Assembly (NCBI RefSeq): GCF_003751305.1
Contig: NZ_RJKV01000002.1
Span: 1,426,001 to 1,490,000, forward strand
Length of the DNA stretch: 64,000 nucleotides
Direction: 5' to 3'
From: Stenotrophomonas rhizophila
GTDB taxonomy: Bacteria > Pseudomonadota > Gammaproteobacteria > Xanthomonadales > Xanthomonadaceae
This document shows positions 55,950 through 64,000 of the stretch, piece by piece. How positions within the stretch are numbered: the stretch's first letter is position 1; each line of letters begins with the position of its first letter. Under the pieces are notes generated by a model that saw only the letters and a program-made list of their open reading frames with translations, was not told the DNA's origin and searched no databases. A program made the position numbers and the translations under genes.

Positions 55950-58900
55950 TCAACGATCCGGACGGTGCGCCGTATTGGCTTCGCCCTGGCGTTCCAGGAA
56001 CTCCTTGGACGGTTCGTCCAGCTTGTCACCCAGCATGCGGCGGACCACCACGAAGAACACCGGGATCATCAGCAGACCCAGGAACGTGGCGAACACCATG
56101 CCGCCGATCACGCCGGTACCGATCGCGTGACGTGCGTTGGCGCCGGCACCGGTGGAGATGGCCATCGGTACCACGCCCATGATGAAGGCGAACGAGGTCA
56201 TCAGGATCGGGCGGAAACGCAGGCGGGAGGCTTCGATGGTCGCCTCGCGCAGGTTCTTGCCCGCAGCCCGTTGTTCCACCGCGAACTCCACGATCAGGAT
56301 CGCGTTCTTCGCTGCCAGACCGATCACCGTGATCAGGCCGATCTTGAAGTACAGATCGTTCGGCAGGCCACGGGCGAGCGAGAAGGCCAGGGCGCCAAGG
56401 ACACCCAGCGGCACCACCAGCAGCACCGCCACCGGGATCGACCAGCTTTCATACAGCGCGGCCAGGCAGAGGAATACCACCACGATGGACAGCACCAGCA
56501 GCAGGGTCGCGGCGTTGCCGGCCAGGATTTCCTGGTAGGACATGCCCGACCAGTCGTAGCCGAAGCCGGCCGGCAGGTCGTCGTTGACGATCCGTTCCAT
56601 CGCCTGCATCGCCTCGCCCGAGCTGCGCCCGGCCGCCTGCGAACCGACGATGTTGACCGCCGAGTAGCCGTTGTAGCGGCTCAGCGACGGCGGTGCGGAC
56701 ACCCACTCGGACTTCACCACGGTGCTCAGTGGGATCATCGCCTGCGTACCGTCGGGATTGGTCTGCAGCGTGCTGGGCGTGTAGAAGCTGTTCAACGACT
56801 CCGCGCCGGTGCGGTACGGGCCATCGGCCTGCAGGGTCACGCGCTTGATGCGGCCTTCATAGAAGAAGTCGTTGACGTACACCGGGGCCAGCATCAGCTG
56901 GATGGTGCTGTACACGTCCGACACCGACAGGCCCATGGTCTGCGCCTGCACACGGTCCACGTGCAACTGCAGCTGCGGGGCGTTTTCCAGGCCGTTGGGG
57001 CGCACGCCGGTCAGCAGATCGCTTTCCTGCGCCGCCTTGCCGAGCAGGATGTTGCGGGCCTGCGTCAGCTGCTCATAGCCCACGCCGCCACGGTCCTGCA
57101 GCCACATGTCGAAGCCGCCGAACTGGCCCAGACCCTGCACGGTCGGCAGGTTGACCACGAAGATCTGCGCTTCCTTGATGCCGTAGAACGCGCCGTTCAT
57201 GTTGTTGATGAACTCGGGCACCGTGATGTCGCGGTCCGCCCAGGGCTTGAGGCGGATGAAGCCCATGCCCACGTTTTCACCGGAACCGACGAAGCTGAAA
57301 CCGGCCACCTGCAGCATGCCTTCAAAGCCATCCTGCTTTTCCAGGATGCCGCGCATCTGGGCGAAGGCGTGGTTGGTCTGCGACTTGGTGGAGCCCGGCG
57401 GCAGCTGCACGATCGCCAGCGCGTAGCCCTGGTCTTCTTCGGGCAGGAAGCTGCCCGGCATGCGCGTGAACAGGAAACCGCACAGCACGGTCAGCACCAC
57501 GAACAGGATCATCCAGCGCGGGGCATGCTTCACCGCCGAGGTGATGTGGCCCACGTAGGTGTTGCTGACCTTGTCGTAGTACTTGTTGAAGGTGCGGTAG
57601 ACGATGTTCGGCTTGTCGTTGTGCGTCGGCTTGAGGAACGTAGCGCACAGCGCCGGGGTGAAGCCCAGGGCCAGGAAGGCCGAGAAACCCATCGCGATGG
57701 CGATGGTCAGCGCGAACTGCTTGTAGATCTCACCGGCGGCGCCGCCCTGCAGGGCCGACGGAATGAACACCGCTGCCAGCACGACGGTGATGGCCACCAC
57801 CGCACCGGTGATCTGGGTCATGGCCTTCTGGGTGGCGGCCTTGGGCGGCAGCTTCTCCTCGGTCATGATGCGTTCGACGTTCTCGATGACCACGATGGCG
57901 TCATCGACCACGATGCCGATCGCCAGCACCATTGCAAACAGCGTCAGCTGGTTGATGGTGAAGCCGATGATGCTCATGCCCAGGAACGTGCCCAGCAGCG
58001 CGACCGGGATGACCAGGGTCGGGATCAGCGTGGCGCGGAAGTTCTGCAGGAAGATCAGCATCACCAGGAACACCAGCACGACCGCTTCGATCAGGGTCTT
58101 GACCACTTCCTCGATCGAGATCTTCACGAAGGTGGTGCTGTCGTACGGCGAGAACCAGCTGACTCCGGCCGGGAAGCTCGGCTTCAGTTCGTCCATCTTC
58201 GAGGTGACCGCATTGGCCACGTTGAGCGCGTTGGCGCCCGGCAGCAGCTGGATCGCGAAGGCACCGGTCGGCTTGCCGTTGTACTGGGTGTCAAAGCCGT
58301 AGTTGTTCGCACCGAAGGCGATCCGGGCGATGTCCTTGAGCAGCACGCGCGAGCCGTCGGGATTGGCGCGCAGGATGATGTTCTCGAACTCTTCCGGCGA
58401 GCTGAAGCGGCCTTCGGCCGACACGGTCGCGGTGAAGTAGTGGCCTTCCGGCGAGGGATCCGAGCCCAGCGAACCGGCCGCGAACTGCACGTTCTGGTCC
58501 TTGATCGCGGCCAGCACCTGCGTGGCCGACAGGCCGTAACCCTGCATCTTTTCCGGGTTGAGCCAGATGTTCATGGCGTACTCGGAACCGAACTGCTGGG
58601 TGCTGCCCACGCCGGGGATACGCGAGATCTGGTCGAGCACGCGCGAGCCGACGATGTCGTTCAGCGCATCGCGGTCGATCGAGGCGCTGTCGGACTGCAG
58701 GGCCACCACCATCAGGAAGCCAGCGTTGGCCTTGGCCACCACCACGCCCTGCTGGGTCACTTCGGTCGGCAGGCGAGGGGTCGCCAGCGAAACCTTGTTC
58801 TGCACCTGGACCTGGGCGATATCGGCATCGGTGCCGGTTTCGAAGGTCAAGGTGATGGTGACGCGGCCGTTGGAGGCCGAAGAGGAGCTGAAGTACAGCA

Positions 58901-59123
58901 GGTGATCGATACCGGTCAGCTGCTGCTCGATCACCTGGGTGACCGACTTTTCGGCGGTGTCGGCGCTGGCGCCGGGGTAGGTGGCGCTCACCGTCACCTG
59001 GGGAGGCGCGATGCTCGGGTAGGACTCCACGCCCAGACCCAGGATCGAGATCACGCCCGCAAGCGAGATCAGGATCGCGACCACCCAGGCGAATACCGGG
59101 TGTTCAATGAAAAATTTAGGCAT
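55950..59123 (-). CDS. RND multidrug efflux permease (HAE1 type)
   Basis: 1057 residues. AcrB/MexB-like proton-driven inner-membrane pump. Starts MPKFFIEHPVFAWVVAILISL. Twelve membrane helices with large periplasmic loops after helices 1 and 7. The helix-4 proton-relay Asp pair is in IGIVVDDAIVVIENVER, and GQFGGFDMWLQDRGG is in the second porter loop. Exports amphiphilic drugs, detergents or similar compounds; specificity cannot be read. The AcrB-like length (1049 in E. coli) is normal. It lies 15 nt after the adaptor gene. No outer-membrane channel gene follows, so it must recruit a TolC-like protein encoded elsewhere. Confidence 0.95.
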   Translation of the reverse strand: MPKFFIEHPVFAWVVAILISLAGVISILGLGVESYPSIAPPQVTVSATYPGASADTAEKSVTQVIEQQLTGIDHLLYFSSSSASNGRVTITLTFETGTDADIAQVQVQNKVSLATPRLPTEVTQQGVVVAKANAGFLMVVALQSDSASIDRDALNDIVGSRVLDQISRIPGVGSTQQFGSEYAMNIWLNPEKMQGYGLSATQVLAAIKDQNVQFAAGSLGSDPSPEGHYFTATVSAEGRFSSPEEFENIILRANPDGSRVLLKDIARIAFGANNYGFDTQYNGKPTGAFAIQLLPGANALNVANAVTSKMDELKPSFPAGVSWFSPYDSTTFVKISIEEVVKTLIEAVVLVFLVMLIFLQNFRATLIPTLVIPVALLGTFLGMSIIGFTINQLTLFAMVLAIGIVVDDAIVVIENVERIMTEEKLPPKAATQKAMTQITGAVVAITVVLAAVFIPSALQGGAAGEIYKQFALTIAIAMGFSAFLALGFTPALCATFLKPTHNDKPNIVYRTFNKYYDKVSNTYVGHITSAVKHAPRWMILFVVLTVLCGFLFTRMPGSFLPEEDQGYALAIVQLPPGSTKSQTNHAFAQMRGILEKQDGFEGMLQVAGFSFVGSGENVGMGFIRLKPWADRDITVPEFINNMNGAFYGIKEAQIFVVNLPTVQGLGQFGGFDMWLQDRGGVGYEQLTQARNILLGKAAQESDLLTGVRPNGLENAPQLQLHVDRVQAQTMGLSVSDVYSTIQLMLAPVYVNDFFYEGRIKRVTLQADGPYRTGAESLNSFYTPSTLQTNPDGTQAMIPLSTVVKSEWVSAPPSLSRYNGYSAVNIVGSQAAGRSSGEAMQAMERIVNDDLPAGFGYDWSGMSYQEILAGNAATLLLVLSIVVVFLCLAALYESWSIPVAVLLVVPLGVLGALAFSLARGLPNDLYFKIGLITVIGLAAKNAILIVEFAVEQRAAGKNLREATIEASRLRFRPILMTSFAFIMGVVPMAISTGAGANARHAIGTGVIGGMVFATFLGLLMIPVFFVVVRRMLGDKLDEPSKEFLERQGEANTAHRPDR

Positions 59124-59138
59124 GACGGAGGATTCCCG

Positions 59139-60416
59139 TTATTGCTTGTTCGGTTCGGCAGCCGGAGCGGCGTCGGACTTTGCGGCGGCGGCATCAGCCG
59201 GGGCGGCCGCGGCGTCAGGTTTGGCGGCAGCCGCCGGAGCGGCCCCTGCCGGAGCAGCACCCGCCGGCGCCTGGCCATTGCCGTTGCCGGCGGCCGGGTT
59301 CCACGGGGCGGCCTTGGCCGGTTCGCCTTCCTTGACCTTCTGCACGCCGGCCACGATCACCTGATCGCCGGCATCCAGACCACCGCTGACCAGCCAGTTG
59401 CTGCCCTGCTGGCCTTCGCTCTTCACATTCTTGCGGGCGACCTTGCCGTCCTTGCCCACCACCAGCACGTAGCCGCCGGTGGTGTCGCGCTGCAGCGCCT
59501 GCAGCGGCACCAGGTAGGCGTTGTTGCGCTCACCCAGCGTCGCCTGGAAGCTGACGAAGGCACCCGGCAGCAGGATCTGCTGCGGGTTCGGCAGCACCGC
59601 ACGCAGCGAGACCGCGCCGGTGGCCGGGTCGACCGTGGTCGAGGAGAAATCCAGCGTGCCCGGCTGGTCATAGACCGTGCCGTCGGCCAGTTTCACCTGC
59701 ACGGTGGACTTGCCATCACCACTCAGGGCCAATGCGCCCTTGGCCTGCGCCGCGCGCATCTGGGTCAGCTCATCCACGCTCATCGAGAAGTTCACGTACA
59801 GCGGGTCGAGCTGGTCCACGGTGGTCAGCAGGGTCACATCCCCCTGGCCGACCAGCGCACCTTCAGTGACCTGCTGCTTGCCGGCGCGGCCGCTGATCGG
59901 CGAGCGCACTTCGGCATAGCCCAGGTTGATCCGCGCGCTGGCCAGCGAGGCCTGGGCCTGCTGCACGGCGGCAGCGGCAGTGCGCTCGGTGGCTTCGGCC
60001 GCATCCAGGTCGGACTTGGAGACGTAAGCCTGCGGGGCGAGCGAGCGGGCGCGGTTGGCGGCGGCCTTGGCGTTGGCGGCGGTGGCCTGCGCCGATGCCA
60101 GCTCGGCCTGGGAGGCATTGAGTGCTGCACGCAGCGGTGCCGGATCGATCAGGAACAGCACCTGGCCTTCCTTTACATCCGAGCCTTCCTGATAGACGCG
60201 CTTGAGCAGCACGCCCGGGACGCGGGCGCGCACATCGGCGCTGCGGAACGGCGACAGACGGCCGACCAGCTCACGCTGCAGCGGCAGGGTCTGCGGCTTG
60301 GCCTCGATCACGCCCACCTCCGGCGGCGGCGGGGCCTGCTGCTCTTCCTTTTTGCAGGCGGTCAACGCAAGGGCGACTGCGCACGTCAGGGCAAGGGTGC
60401 GGAGTGGGGCGATCAT
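59139..60416 (-). CDS. RND efflux periplasmic adaptor (membrane-fusion protein)
   Basis: 425 residues. Signal with LALTAC, a lipoprotein Cys at about 20, so inner-membrane anchored. Lipoyl/barrel-sandwich halves flank an alpha-hairpin (about 100-170, RAALNASQAELASAQATAANAKAA). A beta-barrel and membrane-proximal domain follow (about 200-375). The C-terminal 45 residues are an unusual Ala/Gly/Pro-rich low-complexity tail (AGNGNGQAPAGAAPAGAAPA). Links the permease to an outer-membrane channel. The ATG shares one base with the repressor stop (TGATG). Confidence 0.93.
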   Translation of the reverse strand: MIAPLRTLALTCAVALALTACKKEEQQAPPPPEVGVIEAKPQTLPLQRELVGRLSPFRSADVRARVPGVLLKRVYQEGSDVKEGQVLFLIDPAPLRAALNASQAELASAQATAANAKAAANRARSLAPQAYVSKSDLDAAEATERTAAAAVQQAQASLASARINLGYAEVRSPISGRAGKQQVTEGALVGQGDVTLLTTVDQLDPLYVNFSMSVDELTQMRAAQAKGALALSGDGKSTVQVKLADGTVYDQPGTLDFSSTTVDPATGAVSLRAVLPNPQQILLPGAFVSFQATLGERNNAYLVPLQALQRDTTGGYVLVVGKDGKVARKNVKSEGQQGSNWLVSGGLDAGDQVIVAGVQKVKEGEPAKAAPWNPAAGNGNGQAPAGAAPAGAAPAAAAKPDAAAAPADAAAAKSDAAPAAEPNKQ

Positions 60417-61075
60417 CAGGAGAAGCTCCGGTGTTGGTTTGAATACGAAGCCGTGGCTGCATCGGGCGCGGCGAACGCGCGCAGGAAGCTGTCGACGGAG
60501 AATTCTGCCCAGCGGCGGCGCACGGCGGCGTCATCGCGGTGGGGGATATGGAAGCGCTGTTTCTCGAAATCCAAGCCGGCGATCATGCTCAATAGCAGTT
60601 CGGCCATGAAGTGCGGGTCGTCATGCCTCAGCTGACCCTCGGCGGAACGGGTTGCCAGCCATTCAGAAACATGAAGTGCCAAGGCTCCGGCACCGTCCTG
60701 GTAGAGCGTACGGGCTTCCTGCGGGAACTGACTGGACTCGGCGGCGATCAGGCGGCGGGCCTGGACCACATGCGGCTGGTTGAAGTGATCCAGATAGTCG
60801 TTGGCGAACCGCAGCAGACTCCCGCGCAGGTCCTCACCGTCGAGTGAGCGCAGCCCGGCGGTGGCGCGGCAGACGTGCCGCTGCATCACCCGCTTGAGCA
60901 GTTCCTGTTTATTGCCATAGCGGCTGTAGAGGGTCTGCTTGGAACATCCCGCGTGCTGTGCCACCGCATCCATGCTCAATTGCATGCCCTGGCTGGCCAG
61001 CAGCTCGCGCACGGCATCGAACACGCGGTGATCGCGCGCGTCCAGGGTGCTGGCGGCGGGGGGTGGGGGAGTCAC
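60416..61075 (-). CDS. TetR-family repressor of the efflux operon
   Basis: 219 residues from GTG 61075. N-terminal HTH (about 15-62): FDAVRELLASQGMQLSMDAVAQHAGCSKQTLYSRYGNKQELL (in parts). The C-terminal ligand domain resembles the AefR/TetR_C-type seen in efflux repressors (RRLIAAESSQFPQEARTLYQDGAG). Likely represses its own operon. It is the first gene and overlaps the adaptor gene by one base, unlike the divergent AcrR and SmeT arrangements. Confidence 0.92.
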   Translation of the reverse strand: MTPPPPAASTLDARDHRVFDAVRELLASQGMQLSMDAVAQHAGCSKQTLYSRYGNKQELLKRVMQRHVCRATAGLRSLDGEDLRGSLLRFANDYLDHFNQPHVVQARRLIAAESSQFPQEARTLYQDGAGALALHVSEWLATRSAEGQLRHDDPHFMAELLLSMIAGLDFEKQRFHIPHRDDAAVRRRWAEFSVDSFLRAFAAPDAATASYSNQHRSFS

Positions 61076-61338
61076 GGGGTGGACTATACCGTCCAGTTCA
61101 GAATTGTAGAAGCCTTGATTTTCGGTCGTTTTTGATGCCCAACGTCAAGTTGCAATCGAAGCGGCCGATGCTGCGCTGTGCAGAGCTTCTACGCGATCCT
61201 CCGTACTGCGTCGGATTGAAGCGCCCGATGTAAACGGGACCCAACCCGAAAGACCTTATTCCGTCCTGCAGCAAGGTATTTTTGTGCGGTAGGCCTACAA
61301 TTTCATTTTCCCAACTGAGCATCACGCACCGCTCCGTC
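61076..61338 (+). promoter_or_regulatory. Divergent tetR-gdhB regulatory region
   Basis: 263 nt without a gene. A 13-mer, GAAGCGGCCGATG (61158-61170), recurs with one change as GAAGCGCCCGATG (61218-61230), exactly 60 nt apart. TACAAT at 61288-61293 is a possible -10 for gdhB, with no clear -35. On the minus strand a TATAGT-like element at about 61089-61084 may serve the repressor gene. No hairpin stands out. Confidence 0.4.
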
Positions 61339-64000
61339 ATGAAACCGCAAAAACCAGCAGCCAAGACCGTGAAAAACAAATCCAAACCAGCCGATACGCA
61401 GACTGTTTCGCCAGTGGGCTTCTCGCTGGAGCCGGTGTACACGGCCTTGCGCAAGCGCTACCCGTCGGCCGGGCAGGCCGAGGCAGTGGCTTTTGCCGCC
61501 GACTTCTACAAGCGCATGGAGGCGGACGAGTTCCCGCACCACAGCGCCGAGGAGTGGGCCGCACTGGCAGCGGACACGCTGGAATTCGCCCGTGTGCGCA
61601 AGTCCGGCAAGGCCAACGTCCGCGTGTTCAACCCGACGCTGAAGAGCAACGGGTGGGAATCGCCGCATACGGTGTTGCAGATCGTCAATGACGATATGCC
61701 GTTCCTGGTCGACACGGTGACGATGTCGCTGGCCGAGCATGGCGTGGGCGTGCATGTGCTGGGTCACCCGGTGATCCGCTTTGCCCGTGACAAGGCCGGC
61801 AAGCTGACCGGTGTCAGCGACGGCACCGCCGAATCGGTGATGCTGCTGGAGATCGACCGCCAGCCGGCCGACGCCATGGCCGACGTCGAAAAGGCGATCA
61901 TCAAGGCGCTGGACGAGGTGCGTGCCATCGTCCGCGATTGGGACGCGATGCGTGCCAAGGCGCAGAGCCTGGCCGACGACCTGGGCAGCCGCCAGCTGCC
62001 GGTGGATGCCGCTTCGCGTGCCGAAGCGCAGGAATTCCTGCGCTGGGCAGCCGACAACCACTTCACCTTCTTCGGCTACCGCGAGTACCGCGTGGAGAAG
62101 CAGGGCAAGGAAGACGTGCTGGCGCCGCTCAACGACACCGGCCTGGGCCTGATGCGCGGGCAGGACAAGTCCGCTGCACGTCCGGTCAAGACGCTCGCTG
62201 CGCAGGGCCTCAATGCCACCACCGGCTTGAAGGACGCGCTGATCCTGACCAAGACCAATGCCCGTTCGCGCGTGCATCGCTCCGGCTACATGGACTACAT
62301 CGGCGTGCTTGAATTCGACGCCAAGGGCAAGATCATCGGCGAGCAGCGCTTCCTGGGCCTGTTCACCTCCAGCGCGTACAACCGCCGCCCGTGGGAAATC
62401 CCGCTGGTGCGCCAGCGCCACGAATACGTGATGAGCAAGTCCGGCCTGGCACCGAGCAGCCACAGCGGCAAGGCCCTGCGCCACATCCTGGAAACCCTGC
62501 CGCGCGAAGAGCTGTTCCAGTCCAGCGAAGACGAACTGTTCCGCACCGCCATGGGCGTGCTGGGCCTGCAGGAGCGCGTGCGCAGCCGCCTGTTCCTGCG
62601 CCGCGACAAGTACAGCCGTTTCATCTCCGCGCTGGTGTACCTGCCGCGCGAGCGCTTCAACACCGATGTGCGCCTGCGCATCGAAGCCATGCTCAAGGAC
62701 GCCCTGCAGGGCGAGTACGTGGACAGCTCGGTCGTGCTCGGTGAGTCGCCGCTGGCCCAGGTGCACCTGATCGTGCGCCCGAAGGCTGGCCAGACCCTGG
62801 AAGTGGATACCAGCGCACTGGAGCAGAAGCTTGCCCAGGTGCTGCGCAACTGGCAGGACGATCTGCGCGAAGCGCTGGTGGCCCGGCACGGTGAAACCGA
62901 AGGCCTGCGCATCGCCGCACGTATCGGCAAGGCACTGCCGGCCGGCTACATCGAAGACTCCAGCACCGAGATTGCCGCCAACGACGTCAGCCAGCTCGAT
63001 GCGCTGACCGGCCCGGACGATCTGCGTCTGAGCCTGCAGGCCGTGCATCGCGACGAAGGCGATGGCCTGCGGTTGAAGCTGTATCGCCAGCTGGATGACA
63101 TCCCGCTGTCCGATGCGCTGCCGATGATGGAAAACATGGGTCTGCGCGTGATCTCCGAGCGCCCGTACCGTCTGACGGTCGACAACGCCCCGGTGTACGT
63201 GCAGGACTTCGAAGTGGAATCGGTGGCGGGTGCGATCGACGCGCCGAGCGTCGATGCCGCCTTCGGTGAAACCTTTGCCCGCGTGTGGCACGGCGATGCC
63301 GAGAACGATGGCTTCAACCGCCTCGTGCTCGCGGCCGGTCTGCACTGGCGCCAGGTCGCGATGCTGCGTGGCTACTGCAAGTACCTGCTGCAGACCGGCG
63401 TGCCGTTCTCGCAGGCCTATGTGGAGGGCACCTTCACCCGTTACCCGCTGCTGGCCCGCCTGCTGGTGGAGCTGTTCGAAGCCCGCTTCGATCCGGCCAC
63501 CGGCCACGAGAGCAAGGACGCGATCGCCGAGGGCCAGGCCCAGCTGCGCGCGCACCTGACCGTGCTCGCCGGCGGTGACGAAGCCACCCTCAAAGTGCTC
63601 AAGACCGTGGTCGATGCACGCAAGGGCGACCGCACCGTGCAGATGGATGCCGCGCGCGATGCGCTGCTCAAGCTGATGGACCGCGTCTCCAGCCTCGATG
63701 AAGACCGCATCCTGCGCAGCTTCATGGGCGTGATCGATGCGACCCTGCGCACCAGTTACTACCAGACCGATGCCGAGGGCCGTCCGGGCCACGTCATCAG
63801 CTTCAAGTTCGATTCGGCGCTGGTGCCGGACCTGCCCAAGCCGCGCCCGTACCGCGAAATCTTCGTGTACGGCCCGCGCGTGGAAGGTACCCACCTGCGC
63901 TTCGGTGCCGTGGCCCGTGGTGGCCTGCGCTGGTCGGACCGTCGCGAAGATTTCCGTACCGAGGTGCTTGGGCTGGTCAAGGCGCAGATGGTCAAGAACA
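61339..64000 (+). CDS. gdhB: NAD-specific glutamate dehydrogenase, large GdhB type (5' part)
   Basis: 887 complete codons, open to the right edge. Start ATG 61339, poor ribosome site. N-terminal ACT-like sensing regions (about 35-160 and later) are followed by a helical scaffold. The catalytic domain begins near residue 800 (FRFGAVARGGLRWSDRREDFRTEVLGLVKAQ, in parts), whose ARGGLRWSDR motif is specific to the 180-kDa GDH family (about 1600-1650 residues in total). Converts glutamate to 2-oxoglutarate, feeding the TCA cycle. The second half lies outside the window. Confidence 0.95.
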   Translation, partial: MKPQKPAAKTVKNKSKPADTQTVSPVGFSLEPVYTALRKRYPSAGQAEAVAFAADFYKRMEADEFPHHSAEEWAALAADTLEFARVRKSGKANVRVFNPTLKSNGWESPHTVLQIVNDDMPFLVDTVTMSLAEHGVGVHVLGHPVIRFARDKAGKLTGVSDGTAESVMLLEIDRQPADAMADVEKAIIKALDEVRAIVRDWDAMRAKAQSLADDLGSRQLPVDAASRAEAQEFLRWAADNHFTFFGYREYRVEKQGKEDVLAPLNDTGLGLMRGQDKSAARPVKTLAAQGLNATTGLKDALILTKTNARSRVHRSGYMDYIGVLEFDAKGKIIGEQRFLGLFTSSAYNRRPWEIPLVRQRHEYVMSKSGLAPSSHSGKALRHILETLPREELFQSSEDELFRTAMGVLGLQERVRSRLFLRRDKYSRFISALVYLPRERFNTDVRLRIEAMLKDALQGEYVDSSVVLGESPLAQVHLIVRPKAGQTLEVDTSALEQKLAQVLRNWQDDLREALVARHGETEGLRIAARIGKALPAGYIEDSSTEIAANDVSQLDALTGPDDLRLSLQAVHRDEGDGLRLKLYRQLDDIPLSDALPMMENMGLRVISERPYRLTVDNAPVYVQDFEVESVAGAIDAPSVDAAFGETFARVWHGDAENDGFNRLVLAAGLHWRQVAMLRGYCKYLLQTGVPFSQAYVEGTFTRYPLLARLLVELFEARFDPATGHESKDAIAEGQAQLRAHLTVLAGGDEATLKVLKTVVDARKGDRTVQMDAARDALLKLMDRVSSLDEDRILRSFMGVIDATLRTSYYQTDAEGRPGHVISFKFDSALVPDLPKPRPYREIFVYGPRVEGTHLRFGAVARGGLRWSDRREDFRTEVLGLVKAQMVKN

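Noticed and set aside
55908..60635. Long plus-strand frame of 1575 codons opposite the RND efflux genes
   Set aside because: Same antisense effect; composition is low-complexity His/Arg/Gln and it crosses two convincing minus-strand genes.

Overview
This window looks like chromosomal DNA of a Gammaproteobacterium of the Xanthomonadaceae, most likely Stenotrophomonas. The evidence is high GC, a B12-dependent methionine synthase split into two genes, a YtrA-type GntR/ABC operon, sucA-sucB-lpd, a GdhB-type large glutamate dehydrogenase, and about a dozen short intergenic stem-loops opening with GTAG that match the SMAG repeats described in S. maltophilia. Species cannot be assigned. I see no prophage, insertion sequence, CRISPR array, tRNA or rRNA; nearly everything reads as core genome.

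Layout. 1-4.6 kb: the 5' part of an ABC exporter gene (cut by the left edge), then a carboxymuconolactone-decarboxylase-like peroxidase gene and its ECF41 sigma factor, both with the ECF41 promoter motif, then class I fumarase and a glutathione transferase. 4.6-14.6 kb: envelope and stress genes (sterol-desaturase-like enzyme, Cys-rich lipoprotein, ArsC-like protein, phospholipase A1, DUF456, cold-shock protein, two glycine-zipper proteins, a haem-c protein), tcdA, a SUFU-like gene, a TatD-family gene and a GNAT. 14.7-19.6 kb: GST, a fused 2-oxoacid dehydrogenase E1 and asparagine synthase in a row. 19.8-22.5 kb: FMN reductase, dnaB and SMAG clusters. 22.5-33.4 kb (minus strand): lpd, sucB, sucA, then a GNAT fusion, roxA, purB and a CNNM/CorC-like membrane protein. 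33.7-35.1 kb: fumC.

35.1-39.9 kb: a 123-nt long hairpin fills the convergent gap after fumC, followed on the minus strand by a seven-gene operon: a small protein, the GntR/YtrA repressor, ABC ATPase, permease, a DUF2807 protein and two lipoproteins. A GGTG-N16-CACC operator overlaps its promoter. 40.3-46.4 kb (plus strand): secreted glutathione peroxidase, Mip-like FKBP isomerase, ugd, slyX, a DUF2058 protein and an OafA-like O-acyltransferase. 46.4-49.1 kb: secreted amidohydrolase and an MFS transporter. 49.1-53.9 kb: split metH headed by an ArsR-methyltransferase fusion regulator with a strong palindrome at its start codon. 54.1-55.7 kb: acyl-CoA dehydrogenase and a small membrane protein. 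55.9-61.1 kb: a TetR-adaptor-permease RND efflux operon. 61.3-64 kb: the 5' part of an NAD-glutamate dehydrogenase gene.

The metabolic theme is TCA cycle and glutamate/methionine metabolism (two unrelated fumarases, 2-oxoglutarate dehydrogenase, glutamate dehydrogenase, methionine synthase), mixed with envelope-stress systems. The most interesting items are regulatory: the ECF41 unit with both promoters matching exactly, the YtrA operon, the regulator-metH operon, the 123-nt hairpin, and a dyad-rich 416-bp intergenic region upstream of the peroxidase.
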